A DNA stretch of 36,430 nt, taken from NCBI GenBank assembly GCA_946413245.1, contig CAMKJS010000027.1, forward strand, positions 1 to 36,430. The letters run 5' to 3'. The DNA comes from an uncultured Clostridia bacterium. Its GTDB lineage: Bacteria > Bacillota > Clostridia > Christensenellales > Aristaeellaceae. Below, in pieces: positions 11,046 through 19,022 of this stretch (within the stretch, counting starts at the first letter, position 1; every line of letters begins with the position of its first letter). The notes under the pieces were generated by a model. It was not told where the DNA came from. It saw only the letters and a list, made by a program, of their open reading frames with translations, and did no database searches. Position numbers and translations under genes: made by a program.

Positions 11046-12545
11046 TCACAGCCCGTACAGGCGGCTGAACTTGTCCTTCAGATACCCGGTGTAGACAGAA
11101 GCATCCAGCGGGCCGCCCATGGCTTTTTCCAGGATTTCCTTCGGCTTTTTCAGGCGGCCGTACTGATGGATGTTCTGGCCGAGCCATTCCGTGACAGGGG
11201 AGAGATCGCCCCGGGAAACCGGGCCCCAGACGTCGGTTTCCTGCTCCATGCGGCGCAGCATCTGCGCCCCGTACGCGCTGCCGAGAGCATAGCTGGGGAA
11301 ATAGCCCAGGTATCCGGTGGACCAGTGGCTGTCCTGCAGCACACCCCGGCGGTGATCGGGAACGGTGACGCCCAGCGCGTCCTTCATCCACCGGTTCCAC
11401 TCCCCGGGGAGATCCTTCACGGACAGATCTCCGGCCACCAGCAGCTTCTCCAGCTCATAGCGGACCATGACGTGCAGGGGATAGGTGAGTTCGTCCGCTT
11501 CCGTACGGATCAGGGAGGGACGGGCCAGATTGATCCCTTGGTACAGCTCTTCCTCCGTGGTGTCGCCCATCTGTTCCGGGAACACTTCCCGGAGGGCGGC
11601 AAGCAGGGGAGCGCAGAAGGCGCGGCTCCGGCCGATCAGGTTTTCGTAGAAGCGGCTCTGGCTCTCGTGGATGCCCATGGTGGCGCCGCCGCCGAGACAG
11701 GTGAACTGGAGGTCATCCCGGACGCCCAGCTCATACAGGGCATGACCGCCCTCGTGAATGACGCTGTATAGGCTGCCGGTGACGTCCTCCTCATGGTAAT
11801 GCGTCGTGATGCGCACATCCCACTTGTTCGGGCCGCCGGTGAAGGGATGTTCGGTTTCTCCGATGGAGCAGCGCTCCGGATCGAGACCTTCCAGCGCCAT
11901 GATTTTTTCCGAGAACAGCCGCTGGCCGGTCACGGGATAGGATTTCGTCATGAACGCTGGCTTCTCCCGGGGAACGGCCGCGATCTCCGCAATCAGCGGA
12001 GAAAGATCCTCCCGGAGCGTTTTGAAAAACGGGTCCAGGGACTGCATGTCCGCCCCTTTTTCATACTCGTCCAGAAGTACGTCATAAGCCGGTTTGGACG
12101 GATCCTTCCGCGCCGCGTAGCGGCGGCGGAAAGCGACGATCTTCTCCAGATACGGAGCGAAGGAGGCGAAGTCGCTTTGCAGCTTCGCTTCGTGCCATAC
12201 CGCGGAAGCCTCATTGGTAAGCTGCTGATACGCGACAAACTCCTCCATGGGCAGCAGCTGCGTTTTGTCCCGCCGCTCCTTCAGCACCTCCGCGCGGCGG
12301 AAGGTGATTTCGTCCGTCCCTTCCGGATCGGAGAGAATGACGGAAAGCGCCTCGCCGGCTTCGGGATCGGTCATCTGCTGATACTGCAGCTCGCTGAGGT
12401 AGGCGAGGGCATTGCCCCGGGCCCGCCAGGACTGTTTCGGGGCGACGGTTTCCCCGTCCACATACAGAATCCCTTCCGCGTGCCCCAGGGCATACAGCGC
12501 CTTTTCCATCTGATTCAGTTTCTGTACAGCCTGTTCAAATGTCAT
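11046..12545 (-). CDS. M32 (Taq-type) metallocarboxypeptidase
   Basis: This cytoplasmic zinc carboxypeptidase removes C-terminal residues from peptides. HEGGH (His264, Glu265, His268) and, 26 residues after the second His, Glu294 in HESQSRF form the M32 metal site with the spacing normal for the family. Other marks are DVRITTHY before the metal site and YPLHVMVRYELEK after it. The length of 499 is usual. The start was set at the ATG with AAAGGAGGG upstream; an ATG 15 codons earlier lacks a ribosome binding site. It is the last gene of a minus-strand run and ends at the shared hairpin. Confidence 0.95.
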   Translation of the reverse strand: MTFEQAVQKLNQMEKALYALGHAEGILYVDGETVAPKQSWRARGNALAYLSELQYQQMTDPEAGEALSVILSDPEGTDEITFRRAEVLKERRDKTQLLPMEEFVAYQQLTNEASAVWHEAKLQSDFASFAPYLEKIVAFRRRYAARKDPSKPAYDVLLDEYEKGADMQSLDPFFKTLREDLSPLIAEIAAVPREKPAFMTKSYPVTGQRLFSEKIMALEGLDPERCSIGETEHPFTGGPNKWDVRITTHYHEEDVTGSLYSVIHEGGHALYELGVRDDLQFTCLGGGATMGIHESQSRFYENLIGRSRAFCAPLLAALREVFPEQMGDTTEEELYQGINLARPSLIRTEADELTYPLHVMVRYELEKLLVAGDLSVKDLPGEWNRWMKDALGVTVPDHRRGVLQDSHWSTGYLGYFPSYALGSAYGAQMLRRMEQETDVWGPVSRGDLSPVTEWLGQNIHQYGRLKKPKEILEKAMGGPLDASVYTGYLKDKFSRLYGL

Positions 12546-12590
12546 ACGGATTACCCTCCTTTGATTCGATGGGGAAGCGAAAAACTGCAA

Positions 12591-14009
12591 TTATCGTTCA
12601 AACTGCTTCAGCAGGGACATCTTGATCTCTCCGGCTTTTCTGGAGTACGGATGCTCCCGAAGGGGGAGGTTCAGGCGCGTTTTCCCCGTCAGCACGGTCT
12701 GGGGATGGGTGAATTCCCGGAAACCCCATTCCCCGTGATACGCTCCCATGCCGGAGTGCCCGGTTCCGTTGAAGGGGACGCCTCGGACCATCATATGGAT
12801 GCACACTTCATTGATGCAGCCGCCTCCGTACTGCTGGGTGGACATCACCTTCCTGGCCCACTTCCTGTCCGACGTAAAAACGTACATAGCCAACGGATGC
12901 TCCCGGTCTGCCACGGTTTCCATGACCCGGTCCGCCTCCGCGTCCCTGAAGGGCACGACGGGCAGCAGCGGGCAGAAGAGCTCGTGCTGCACGATATCTT
13001 CGTCGATCCCCACCGGATAGAGAATGGTCGGCGCAAAACGGTTCGCTTCCCGGTTCCCGGTGCCTCCGAAGACGACCCTGCCGGCATATGCTTCGGTGAG
13101 CCGGACGCATTTGTCATACACAGCCGGGGTGATCAGTTTGGGATACTCCGGATTTTCTTCCGGCTTCTCCCCGATCTGGCGGACGAACTCCGCTTTCCGC
13201 TCCTTCAGGAATTCCCCGGCTACTTCCTCCGCCACCGCGATCTGATTGATATTGATGCAGATCTGTCCCGCGTTGCAGAGCTTGAAGAAGGCGATCTTCC
13301 TGGCCGCGTCCTTCAGATCTGCGTCCTTCCGGACGATGCACCAGTTGCCGGTCTCTCCGCCCAGCTCCAGGGCCACGGAGGTCAGATGGCGGGAAGCGGC
13401 TTCCAGCACGTGTTTTGCCACCGCCGGAGAACCGGTGTAGAAGATTTTGTCGAACCGCTCCGCCAGGCACATGTCCGCCACGTCGTGCCCACCGTCAATC
13501 ACTGTGACGTATTCCTCCGGCCAGATATCCGCAACCAGCTTCTGCAGGGCCCGGGTGCTGGCCGCCGACTTGGAGCTGGCTTTGATCACCGCGGTATTTC
13601 CGCCGCTGATGCTGGCCGCGAGTACGCCCAGGGTCAGCAGGATCGGGAAATTGAAGGGGCTGATGATTAGGGAGACGCCGTAGGGCATTTTCCAGACCGT
13701 GGTGCTGACGCTCGGGAAACACATGAGCCCGCTGAAATGCTTTTCCGGGCGGGCCCACCTCCGGATCCCGCGAAGGATTTCATTGACCTCCACAATCACG
13801 GGACCGATGTCGCAGAGATAGGCTTCCGCGGGGCTTTTCCCCAGATCCTCGTACAGCGCGTCCTCCAGCATTTTCTGATGGTCAATCACCGCCTGCTTCA
13901 GCTTCTTCAGCTGTTCGACGCGCCAGTTCACGTCCAGCGTTTTTCCGGAGCGGAAGAACTGCCGCTGCTTCAGCACGATTTCGTGTACTTTGTCCTGCGT
14001 GTACGGCAT
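12591..14009 (-). CDS. Aldehyde dehydrogenase, class 3-like
   Basis: This NAD(P)-dependent aldehyde dehydrogenase superfamily protein most resembles the class 3/coniferyl-type group in lacking an N-terminal extension and in its general layout. Key residues are present: Asn120 in SPFNFP, the general base Glu215 in ALELGG, and the nucleophile Cys251 in NAGQICININ. The usual Lys after ELGG is replaced (ELGGETGNW), and the cofactor strand reads VIKASSKS where KPSE is common, so cofactor choice may differ. It starts two bases after the stop of the alcohol dehydrogenase gene, and the two likely act on the same alcohol/aldehyde pair. The substrate is not evident. Confidence 0.9.
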   Translation of the reverse strand: MPYTQDKVHEIVLKQRQFFRSGKTLDVNWRVEQLKKLKQAVIDHQKMLEDALYEDLGKSPAEAYLCDIGPVIVEVNEILRGIRRWARPEKHFSGLMCFPSVSTTVWKMPYGVSLIISPFNFPILLTLGVLAASISGGNTAVIKASSKSAASTRALQKLVADIWPEEYVTVIDGGHDVADMCLAERFDKIFYTGSPAVAKHVLEAASRHLTSVALELGGETGNWCIVRKDADLKDAARKIAFFKLCNAGQICININQIAVAEEVAGEFLKERKAEFVRQIGEKPEENPEYPKLITPAVYDKCVRLTEAYAGRVVFGGTGNREANRFAPTILYPVGIDEDIVQHELFCPLLPVVPFRDAEADRVMETVADREHPLAMYVFTSDRKWARKVMSTQQYGGGCINEVCIHMMVRGVPFNGTGHSGMGAYHGEWGFREFTHPQTVLTGKTRLNLPLREHPYSRKAGEIKMSLLKQFER

Positions 14010-14011
14010 GG

Positions 14012-15220
14012 TCAGTACCCCCTTCTGATCTGATCCAGCAGCATCCTGATTTCACTGTTGGAAAAGGTTCTGGACGGCGAATAATTGATGGAATCGGCGT
14101 TGATCATTTCCGTCAGCCGGGGATAATCCGCCATATGAAGCAGGGAACAGCCCTTTTCCAGCCCACATGTTTCCAGCAGGTCCCGCAGGGCCAGAAGCAG
14201 CTTATCCGCCGCTGCTTCCGGCGGATCGTCCTGCTCCGCCAGGCCGCAGTGCACCGCCAGCGCCGCCAGCTCCGCGCAGCGGTCGCTCTCCTGGGCGGCG
14301 ACGATCGGCAGGAGGCACCAGGCGATCGCTTTCCCGTGGGGGATATGATACATGCCGCCCAGCGAATGGGCGAAGGCGTGAACGTATCCGGCCAGCTGGG
14401 TGTTGATCGCGTTTCCGCCGAAATGCGCCGCCAGAAGCGTCGCCTGCCGCGCCTCGATCCGGTGCGGGTCCGCCAGAAGAGGCGGAAGATTCTCAAAGAT
14501 CAGCCGGACGCATTCACGGCTTTTGAAAACATCCTCCTCCGTGGAATCCACGTCGGCAAGAAGGCCCTCCAGCCCATGGCTCAGGGCGTCGATGGCGCAC
14601 CAGACGGTGACGCCGCGCGGGGCGTTCACGATCAGCTCGCTGTCCAGAATCACGTGGGAAACCTCCAGCCCGATCAGGACGGTGGAATTCTTGACGCCCT
14701 GCTCGTCCAGAATGACCGCACCGACGGTGCATTCGGCGCCGGTGCCCGCCGTGCTCGGAATGGTAATCATCGGCAGCGTGCCGCCCTCCGCGAGGGCAAA
14801 TTTATGCAGATAATGGTGCAGGGGAAACATGGGATGCTTCGCCGCGGCCGCGATGATCTTGCTGCTGTCCAGCACGGAGCCTCCGCCTACCGCGATAATG
14901 CATTCCGCTCCGCAGTCGACGGCCGCCTGCCGTCCTGCCTTGACGATGTCCACCGTGGGCTCGGAGTGAATATCGTGAAAAACTGCGCAGGCGATCCCGT
15001 GCTCCTCCAGGGAAGCCAGAACCTTTTCATGCAGGCCGAGGCCATACAGGGTTTCGTCCGTCACCAGCAGCACGGAGCGGTATCCCGCGTCCGCACACAG
15101 CTTTCCCGCCTACTCCCGGGCGCCGAAGCCCTGAATGACTTCCGGATCGGGCAGCGGCGCGGCCTTGATGACCTGCCCCGGGACTTTGCGGATGGCTTTT
15201 CTGCCGATATACATGGTCAT
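14012..15220 (-). pseudogene. Iron-containing alcohol dehydrogenase interrupted by an in-frame TAG
   Basis: The frame encodes a group III (Fe-dependent) alcohol dehydrogenase of 402 codons. It has GGGSVLDSSK for NAD binding, IDALSHGLEG with the metal Asp and His, and VHAFAHSLGGMYHIPHGK with the other metal histidines. The natural start has GGAGGAAAAAG before ATGACCATG. Codon 37 is TAG (15110-15112), within GFGARE*AGKLCADAG; a C-to-T change of a CAG glutamine codon would explain it. Everything downstream stays in frame and conserved, so the lesion is recent, a sequencing error, or read through. A shorter product from an internal start at 15073 would lack the first Rossmann strand. It lies between an MBL hydrolase gene and the aldehyde dehydrogenase gene. 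Confidence 0.85.
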
Positions 15221-15260
15221 ACTCTTTTTCCTCCCTGAAGGTGTATCCGGAACGGACTGT

Positions 15261-16154
15261 TTATCTGGATGACAGATCGATGACCAGACCGTCGTAGCTG
15301 ATGATGAAGCCGGGGGTGATGCGCCCCATATCCTCATAATCGGTATACCCGTTATGGGAAAAATGGTTGGCGACGAAAAGGGTATTTTCGTCCGCGGCGC
15401 CGATGTCCATCAGCTTCCGGCGCATGATCAGGCACCCTTCGCTGGTCAGGTGGCCGATCCAGCGGCTGTAATCAGCATGCAGGCTGCCGCTTGTGCAGTC
15501 CAGGGAAATCAGATCAAGGCGCCGGCCCGCGAGATAAGCCATGTTCGCCTCGCTGAATTCGCAGGTGTCATGGGCGTAGAGGATGCGCTGCCCGTCCTTT
15601 TCGATCAGGTAGATCAGTGCGTCTTCAGATCGATAGACAGTGCGGCCCTGGAACCGTACGGGATAGCGGTCCCCGTCCCTGTCCCAGCAGTGCACCGCCT
15701 CCAGCGCGGTGACGGTGTAATCCTCGATTTGGACCGGTTCAAAAGGCGTCATTTTCCGGAACGCCAGGCAGCCGGAGGGATGGCGGGTAAATGGCTCGAT
15801 TGCTTTTCCCACTGCCTCGTTGCCGTAGACGGTCAGGACGGTTTCCGGCCTGGAGCCGTCCGGCAGAAAGCAGTAGCCGGGTATCCGGTATTCCAGCTCC
15901 GCCGAAGCCAGATGATCCGTATGGCTGTGGGTGATCAGCACGGACCGCATATTCGCGAAATCCAGCCCGTACCGCTGCATATGCCAGAAGGAGTCCGGCC
16001 CGAAATCCAGCTTCAGCCTTCCGTCGATCATGGCGCCGGAGCGGGTGCGCAGCTCTTTTCCGCCCGCTTCCCGGGCCATCCGGCAGACAGGGCATTGGCA
16101 GAACAGCGCCGGGATCCCTTCCGCGGCGGCAGTACCCAAAAATTGAATTCTCAT
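15261..16154 (-). CDS. PhnP-like metallo-beta-lactamase-fold hydrolase
   Basis: This 297-residue MBL-fold protein has the two-metal motif THSHTDH (His76, His78, Asp80, His81). Its start resembles PhnP-type phosphodiesterases: FLGTAAAEGIPALFCQCPVC, then KELRTRSGAMI, where the cysteines resemble the extra metal site of PhnP. YAHDTCEF and VANHFSHNG supply later ligands. No phosphonate genes are nearby, so a cyclic phosphodiesterase role is only a family guess. The start has GAAAGGAGC upstream. It begins a new unit after the terminator of the cyclase gene and runs 40 bases ahead of the alcohol dehydrogenase frame. Confidence 0.85.
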   Translation of the reverse strand: MRIQFLGTAAAEGIPALFCQCPVCRMAREAGGKELRTRSGAMIDGRLKLDFGPDSFWHMQRYGLDFANMRSVLITHSHTDHLASAELEYRIPGYCFLPDGSRPETVLTVYGNEAVGKAIEPFTRHPSGCLAFRKMTPFEPVQIEDYTVTALEAVHCWDRDGDRYPVRFQGRTVYRSEDALIYLIEKDGQRILYAHDTCEFSEANMAYLAGRRLDLISLDCTSGSLHADYSRWIGHLTSEGCLIMRRKLMDIGAADENTLFVANHFSHNGYTDYEDMGRITPGFIISYDGLVIDLSSR

Positions 16155-16198
16155 GATGCAGCTCCTTTCCGGGGTGATCCGGAATCGAAAGTGAAAAC

Positions 16199-16230
16199 GG
16201 CAGGCATATCGCCGTAGGGCATGCCTGCCG
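16199..16230 (-). terminator. Intrinsic terminator of the cyclase-family gene
   Basis: On the minus strand CGGCAGGCAT and ATGCCTGCCG pair perfectly over 10 bp around a 12-base loop and are followed by TTTTCACTTTC. It lies about 20 bases after the cyclase stop and before the MBL start, so it separates these two minus-strand genes. Confidence 0.75.
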
Positions 16231-16249
16231 GAAAAAGCCCGGAAACGGA

Positions 16250-17002
16250 TTACTCCGAGATGGCCCAGACACGGGCGGGAAGGCCTGTGGCTCCCACAAA
16301 ATTCGGCCAGGCGGCAAAGAGAATCGCGCCGGCTGGGGCTACCTGATCCAGATTGCAGAGCACTTCGATCTGCAGCTTGCCATGGGCCAGAACGTACCGT
16401 TCGCAGGCCAGGTCGCCCGCTTTGGCCGCTTCCGCGGAGGCGTCGGTATCCAGCGTTTCATGGCCGTTGGCGGCGGCGTTCCGGGTTTCATAGATATACC
16501 GGAGCGCGTCCAGGGACCAGGCGGGGAAGTTTTCACTGCCGTCTTCCGCGATGCCGGACAGCGCGTTCATATCCGGCCAGCGTTTGGACCAGTCCGTGCG
16601 GAGAGCGACGAAGGCGCCGTCCGGGATTGCGCCGTACTTCGCCTCATATTCTTTGATATCCTCTGCGGTGGCGGCATAGTGCGGATCCTGCGCCACTTTG
16701 GCCGTGATATCGACGACGCAGAGCGGGAAGACCATCTGAGCGAGCCCGTAGGACTCGGACAGCGGCGCGTCCTTCACGAAATGACCCGGGAAGTCGATAT
16801 GCGTGCCGAACTGGCCGGGGAATTTAAAGGTCTGAATCAGGCACTCCAGCATGGGATTGCCCCAGTCGAAGACCACCTTACCCAGCTCCACGGACCCGTC
16901 CGGGATGCCGGCCCAGTAGGGGCTGTCGTTGCTGAGAGCATGGGAAAGCTCCACCCAGCGGTATTTCTTCAGATCGTTCAGCGTATTCCACAGTTTATAC
17001 AT
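16250..17002 (-). CDS. Cyclase-family (kynurenine formamidase-like) metal hydrolase
   Basis: This 250-residue protein of the cyclase family includes relatives of arylformamidase and isatin hydrolase. The metal motif is GTHIDFPGHF (His68, Asp70, His74), preceded by a conserved WVELSHALSNDSPYW start. The TDWSKRW segment and the closing hydrophobic strand (AILFAAWPNFVGA) fit the fold. The substrate is not evident; no tryptophan catabolism genes are around. The start has GGAGGAG at good spacing. It is apparently a single-gene unit ending at its own terminator. Confidence 0.88.
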   Translation of the reverse strand: MYKLWNTLNDLKKYRWVELSHALSNDSPYWAGIPDGSVELGKVVFDWGNPMLECLIQTFKFPGQFGTHIDFPGHFVKDAPLSESYGLAQMVFPLCVVDITAKVAQDPHYAATAEDIKEYEAKYGAIPDGAFVALRTDWSKRWPDMNALSGIAEDGSENFPAWSLDALRYIYETRNAAANGHETLDTDASAEAAKAGDLACERYVLAHGKLQIEVLCNLDQVAPAGAILFAAWPNFVGATGLPARVWAISE

Positions 17003-17086
17003 GTTTTTCTCCTCCTGCTTTTTTGATCATGTTACCACAAACAGCGCTGCCTTGTCCATGAAAACGGATCATGATACAGCAGCTCT

Positions 17087-17425
17087 TTACTCTGTTTCCT
17101 GATCCGCCGGTGAAACGGCGTCGGGAGCCTCGATGATTTTCAGCACCTGTATATAGCCGGTGAGCCTGAGCACTTCCATCACCGGCTCGGATACGCTGCG
17201 GAGCAGGAGACCGCCTTTTTCCTTCATGCTCTTACAGGCCTGCATCACCGTGCGCAGCCCCGCAGAGGAAATATAGGACACCTCCGAAAGATCCAGAATC
17301 ACCTGCTGCACGCCGTCGTACCTGTTTGCCAGATACTCGTCCAGCTCCTGGGCGGAAAGGGCATCCAGCCTGCCCTCCGGCTTCACGGTCAGCACTTCTC
17401 CGTTCATATCCTCATGGATCGTCAT
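17087..17425 (-). CDS. STAS-domain anti-sigma factor antagonist
   Basis: This 112-residue single STAS domain resembles SpoIIAA/RsbV. Such proteins bind a kinase/anti-sigma factor and are switched off by serine phosphorylation. The phospho-acceptor region is SEVSYISSAGLRTV, where Ser54 aligns with the phosphorylated serine of SpoIIAA. VLTVKPEGRLDA is the first strand and loop. No anti-sigma factor or sigma factor gene is adjacent, so the partner must lie elsewhere. A short acidic tail (SPADQETE) follows the domain. AAAGGAGC lies upstream of the ATG. Confidence 0.9.
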   Translation of the reverse strand: MTIHEDMNGEVLTVKPEGRLDALSAQELDEYLANRYDGVQQVILDLSEVSYISSAGLRTVMQACKSMKEKGGLLLRSVSEPVMEVLRLTGYIQVLKIIEAPDAVSPADQETE

Positions 17426-17500
17426 GCACGGCCACGCTCCTTTTGTTCCTTTTCATCTATGGCTATCATACCGTTTTCTCCGGGGAATGTCAAACCTATC

Positions 17501-17563
17501 GAAAGAACAGAAGGATGAAAGGACAGAAGGATGAAAGGACAGAGTACGAAAGGAACAGAAGAC
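17501..17563. repeat. Four imperfect 15-16-base tandem repeats
   Basis: Four consecutive copies start with GAAAG and run GAAAGGACAGAAGGAT with small changes (the third copy is 15 bases). They fill the space between the STAS gene and the MBL gene that lies upstream of it, and include the stretch just after the latter's stop. No gene fits them. Confidence 0.7.
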
Positions 17564-17575
17564 TTTACAGACCGA

Positions 17576-18331
17576 TCATGATTTGTACACGATTCTTCTG
17601 TTGTTCGGCTGGTACGGATGTGCCTTGCTGACGAAGCCCAGCCACTCATAGTCGATATCGTCAGCGGTATTTCCGGCCGCCAGGTCTTCCAGCGCGGCAA
17701 GGAGCGTGTCGAACAGTTCGGCGCCGCAGGGCGACTGGCAATGTCCGTGCAGGATGGTGTCAAAGCTATTCCGCAGCGGCAGGAGCTTTTTCATGCTGTC
17801 GATCTGTACCCGTAGCGGCAGGGATTCCTCTAGCTGCAGCCACAGGTGCTCGATAATGCCGTCCCCTGAAAACAGGATTCTGTCCTCCCGGTCCAGCAGA
17901 ACGATTTCACCTGCCGTGTGCCCGGGGAAATACACGGCTTCCAGCGTGATGCCGCCGAGATCGAAGATCTGCCCGTCTTCTATGTGCTCAAAAGGCGGAA
18001 AATGAATACCGAACTGCTCGATTCCTTCCCGGACTTCCGGCCCGTTGATCCAGCCTTCAGCCAGCGGCAGATCCGCGAGGTTCATGTACGCTTTGTCAAA
18101 GCTCCAGTTTCCGCCCATATGGTCTTCATGACCATGGGTGTTGATGCAGAGCAGGGGGAGGGAAGTCAGCGATTCCGCCGCCTCCTGAATGTTGCTCAGC
18201 CCGATGGACGTATCGATCACAGCCGCCTGCCTGGTTCCGTCAATCACATAGCAGGACGCCATATGATCGTCGTCCAGCAGCCAGACATGATCGTTGACCG
18301 GGATAATGTAAGGTTTTCTCAGTTCCATCAT
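17576..18331 (-). CDS. Metallo-beta-lactamase-fold hydrolase
   Basis: This 251-residue MBL-fold protein has INTHGHEDHMGG (His66, His68, Asp70, His71) and later ligands in FPGHTAGE, FSGDGI and LHGHC. It is of the glyoxalase-II-like general group; the substrate is unknown. The start is the first of two adjacent ATGs, with GCAGGAG upstream. It is related in layout to the MBL gene at 34.9 kb but clearly not a recent copy. Upstream is an AT-rich stretch and then the tRNA gene on the opposite strand. Confidence 0.85.
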   Translation of the reverse strand: MMELRKPYIIPVNDHVWLLDDDHMASCYVIDGTRQAAVIDTSIGLSNIQEAAESLTSLPLLCINTHGHEDHMGGNWSFDKAYMNLADLPLAEGWINGPEVREGIEQFGIHFPPFEHIEDGQIFDLGGITLEAVYFPGHTAGEIVLLDREDRILFSGDGIIEHLWLQLEESLPLRVQIDSMKKLLPLRNSFDTILHGHCQSPCGAELFDTLLAALEDLAAGNTADDIDYEWLGFVSKAHPYQPNNRRIVYKS

Positions 18332-18464
18332 ATTGTTTCACTCCTGCTATGAATAATCACCGGAAATCAAATAACACAAACAGGGTATCAAAAAACGAAA
18401 AAAGTCAATGCCGGGCCTCTCCCACAGTGATCATCCCAATAATCACAAAAACTGTAAAAAGTGC

Positions 18465-18493
18465 TTTACAAAACAAAAAGAATGTGGTAATAT
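18465..18493 (+). promoter_or_regulatory. Promoter of tRNA-Ala
   Basis: TTTACA and TAATAT are separated by exactly 17 bases, with the -10 box ending 13 bases before the mature tRNA start. The stretch is AT-rich against a GC-rich background. Confidence 0.8.
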
Positions 18494-18506
18494 ACCCTTT
18501 GTTCGC

Positions 18507-18579
18507 GGGGCATTAGCGCAGCTGGTAGCGCACCACACTGGCAGTGTGGGGGTCAGCGGTTCGAATCCGCTATGCTCCA
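18507..18579 (+). tRNA. tRNA-Ala (GGC anticodon)
   Basis: A full cloverleaf can be drawn. The acceptor stem is GGGGCAT with ATGCTCC (one G-T pair), followed by the D arm with AGCTGGTAGC. The anticodon stem CCACA/TGTGG encloses CTGGCAG, giving anticodon GGC, and the T arm is AGCGG-TTCGAAT-CCGCT. The discriminator is A and the CCA end is not encoded. It reads alanine GCC/GCU codons. Its 3' side borders a recombinase remnant, consistent with use as an integration site. Confidence 0.95.
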
Positions 18580-18580
18580 C

Positions 18581-18622
18581 AAATCCCGGAGACGTTGGAA
18601 TATAAGCGTTTCCGGGATTTTT
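18581..18622 (+). terminator. Terminator of tRNA-Ala
   Basis: AAATCCCGGAGACG and CGTTTCCGGGATTT form a 14-bp stem with one G-T pair around a 12-base loop, ending in a short T run. It directly follows the tRNA. Confidence 0.85.
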
Positions 18623-18731
18623 CTATCCTGCCGAGGATACATAAAAATCAGCAAATAACCTAATAAAATAACCTAACCGGGGAAAAACGAGCCAAAAGGA
18701 TAGTCCTCACGGATCAGGAGGAGCAAGTTTT

Positions 18732-18860
18732 TCATACAGCTATGAATTGCTCCATCATTTCCATACCCTTTGACATGGATTGTGCATCTGTATGGCAGTA
18801 TGTTTTATAAGTGAATGCGGCGTCAGCATGTCCGAGGATTCGAGATAATGACGGGATATT
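18732..18860 (-). pseudogene. C-terminal remnant of a tyrosine recombinase (integrase)
   Basis: Translating the minus strand up from the TGA gives about 42 residues, including IPSLSRILGHADAAFTYKTY and then CHTDAQSM. The LGHA motif and the Y-x-H tail with the catalytic tyrosine are diagnostic of phage-type tyrosine recombinases. The frame is closed by a stop just upstream, and no N-terminal or central domain is present, so it is a relic. Lying some 150 bases past the 3' end of a tRNA gene, it marks a former integration site. Confidence 0.75.
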
Positions 18861-18897
18861 CGTTCAAAGAAAGCCTGACCTTCTTACAGTCTTGTTC

Positions 18898-18953
18898 AAT
18901 CCGATCACCCGATCATGGTATCCGCAGGCATAGCCCTGCTGAAGGGGCGAATC
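18898..18953 (-). pseudogene. Scrap of a second AAA-ATPase-like/PD-(D/E)XK gene
   Basis: On the minus strand this reads DSPLQQGYACGYHDRVIG, closely matching DTPIQQGYTCGYSDQVIG of the intact gene at 22.4-24.3 kb; DNA identity is also evident. No more of the gene is seen on either side. It shows that this family was once present in two copies in the segment. Confidence 0.65.
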
Positions 18954-19022
18954 ATAACAAAGTTCACAAAATCAAGAAAAGCGCCGCCTGTAGGGGCGAT
19001 GCCTTAGAGATTGATTTGTTTC

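Larger units (their letters stand above)
18623..19022. other. Gene-poor stretch with mobile-element debris
   Basis: No intact gene is visible. The stretch contains the tail of a tyrosine recombinase and a short scrap of an AAA-ATPase-like gene, both listed separately. The remainder (for example 18640-18730 and 18955-19020) shows no recognisable coding or structural element. Confidence 0.6.

Noticed and set aside
15110..15112. TAG recoded as an amino acid (pyrrolysine or code change)
   Set aside because: Nothing else in the window suggests recoding, group III alcohol dehydrogenases do not use pyrrolysine, and a single CAG-to-TAG change is the simpler reading.
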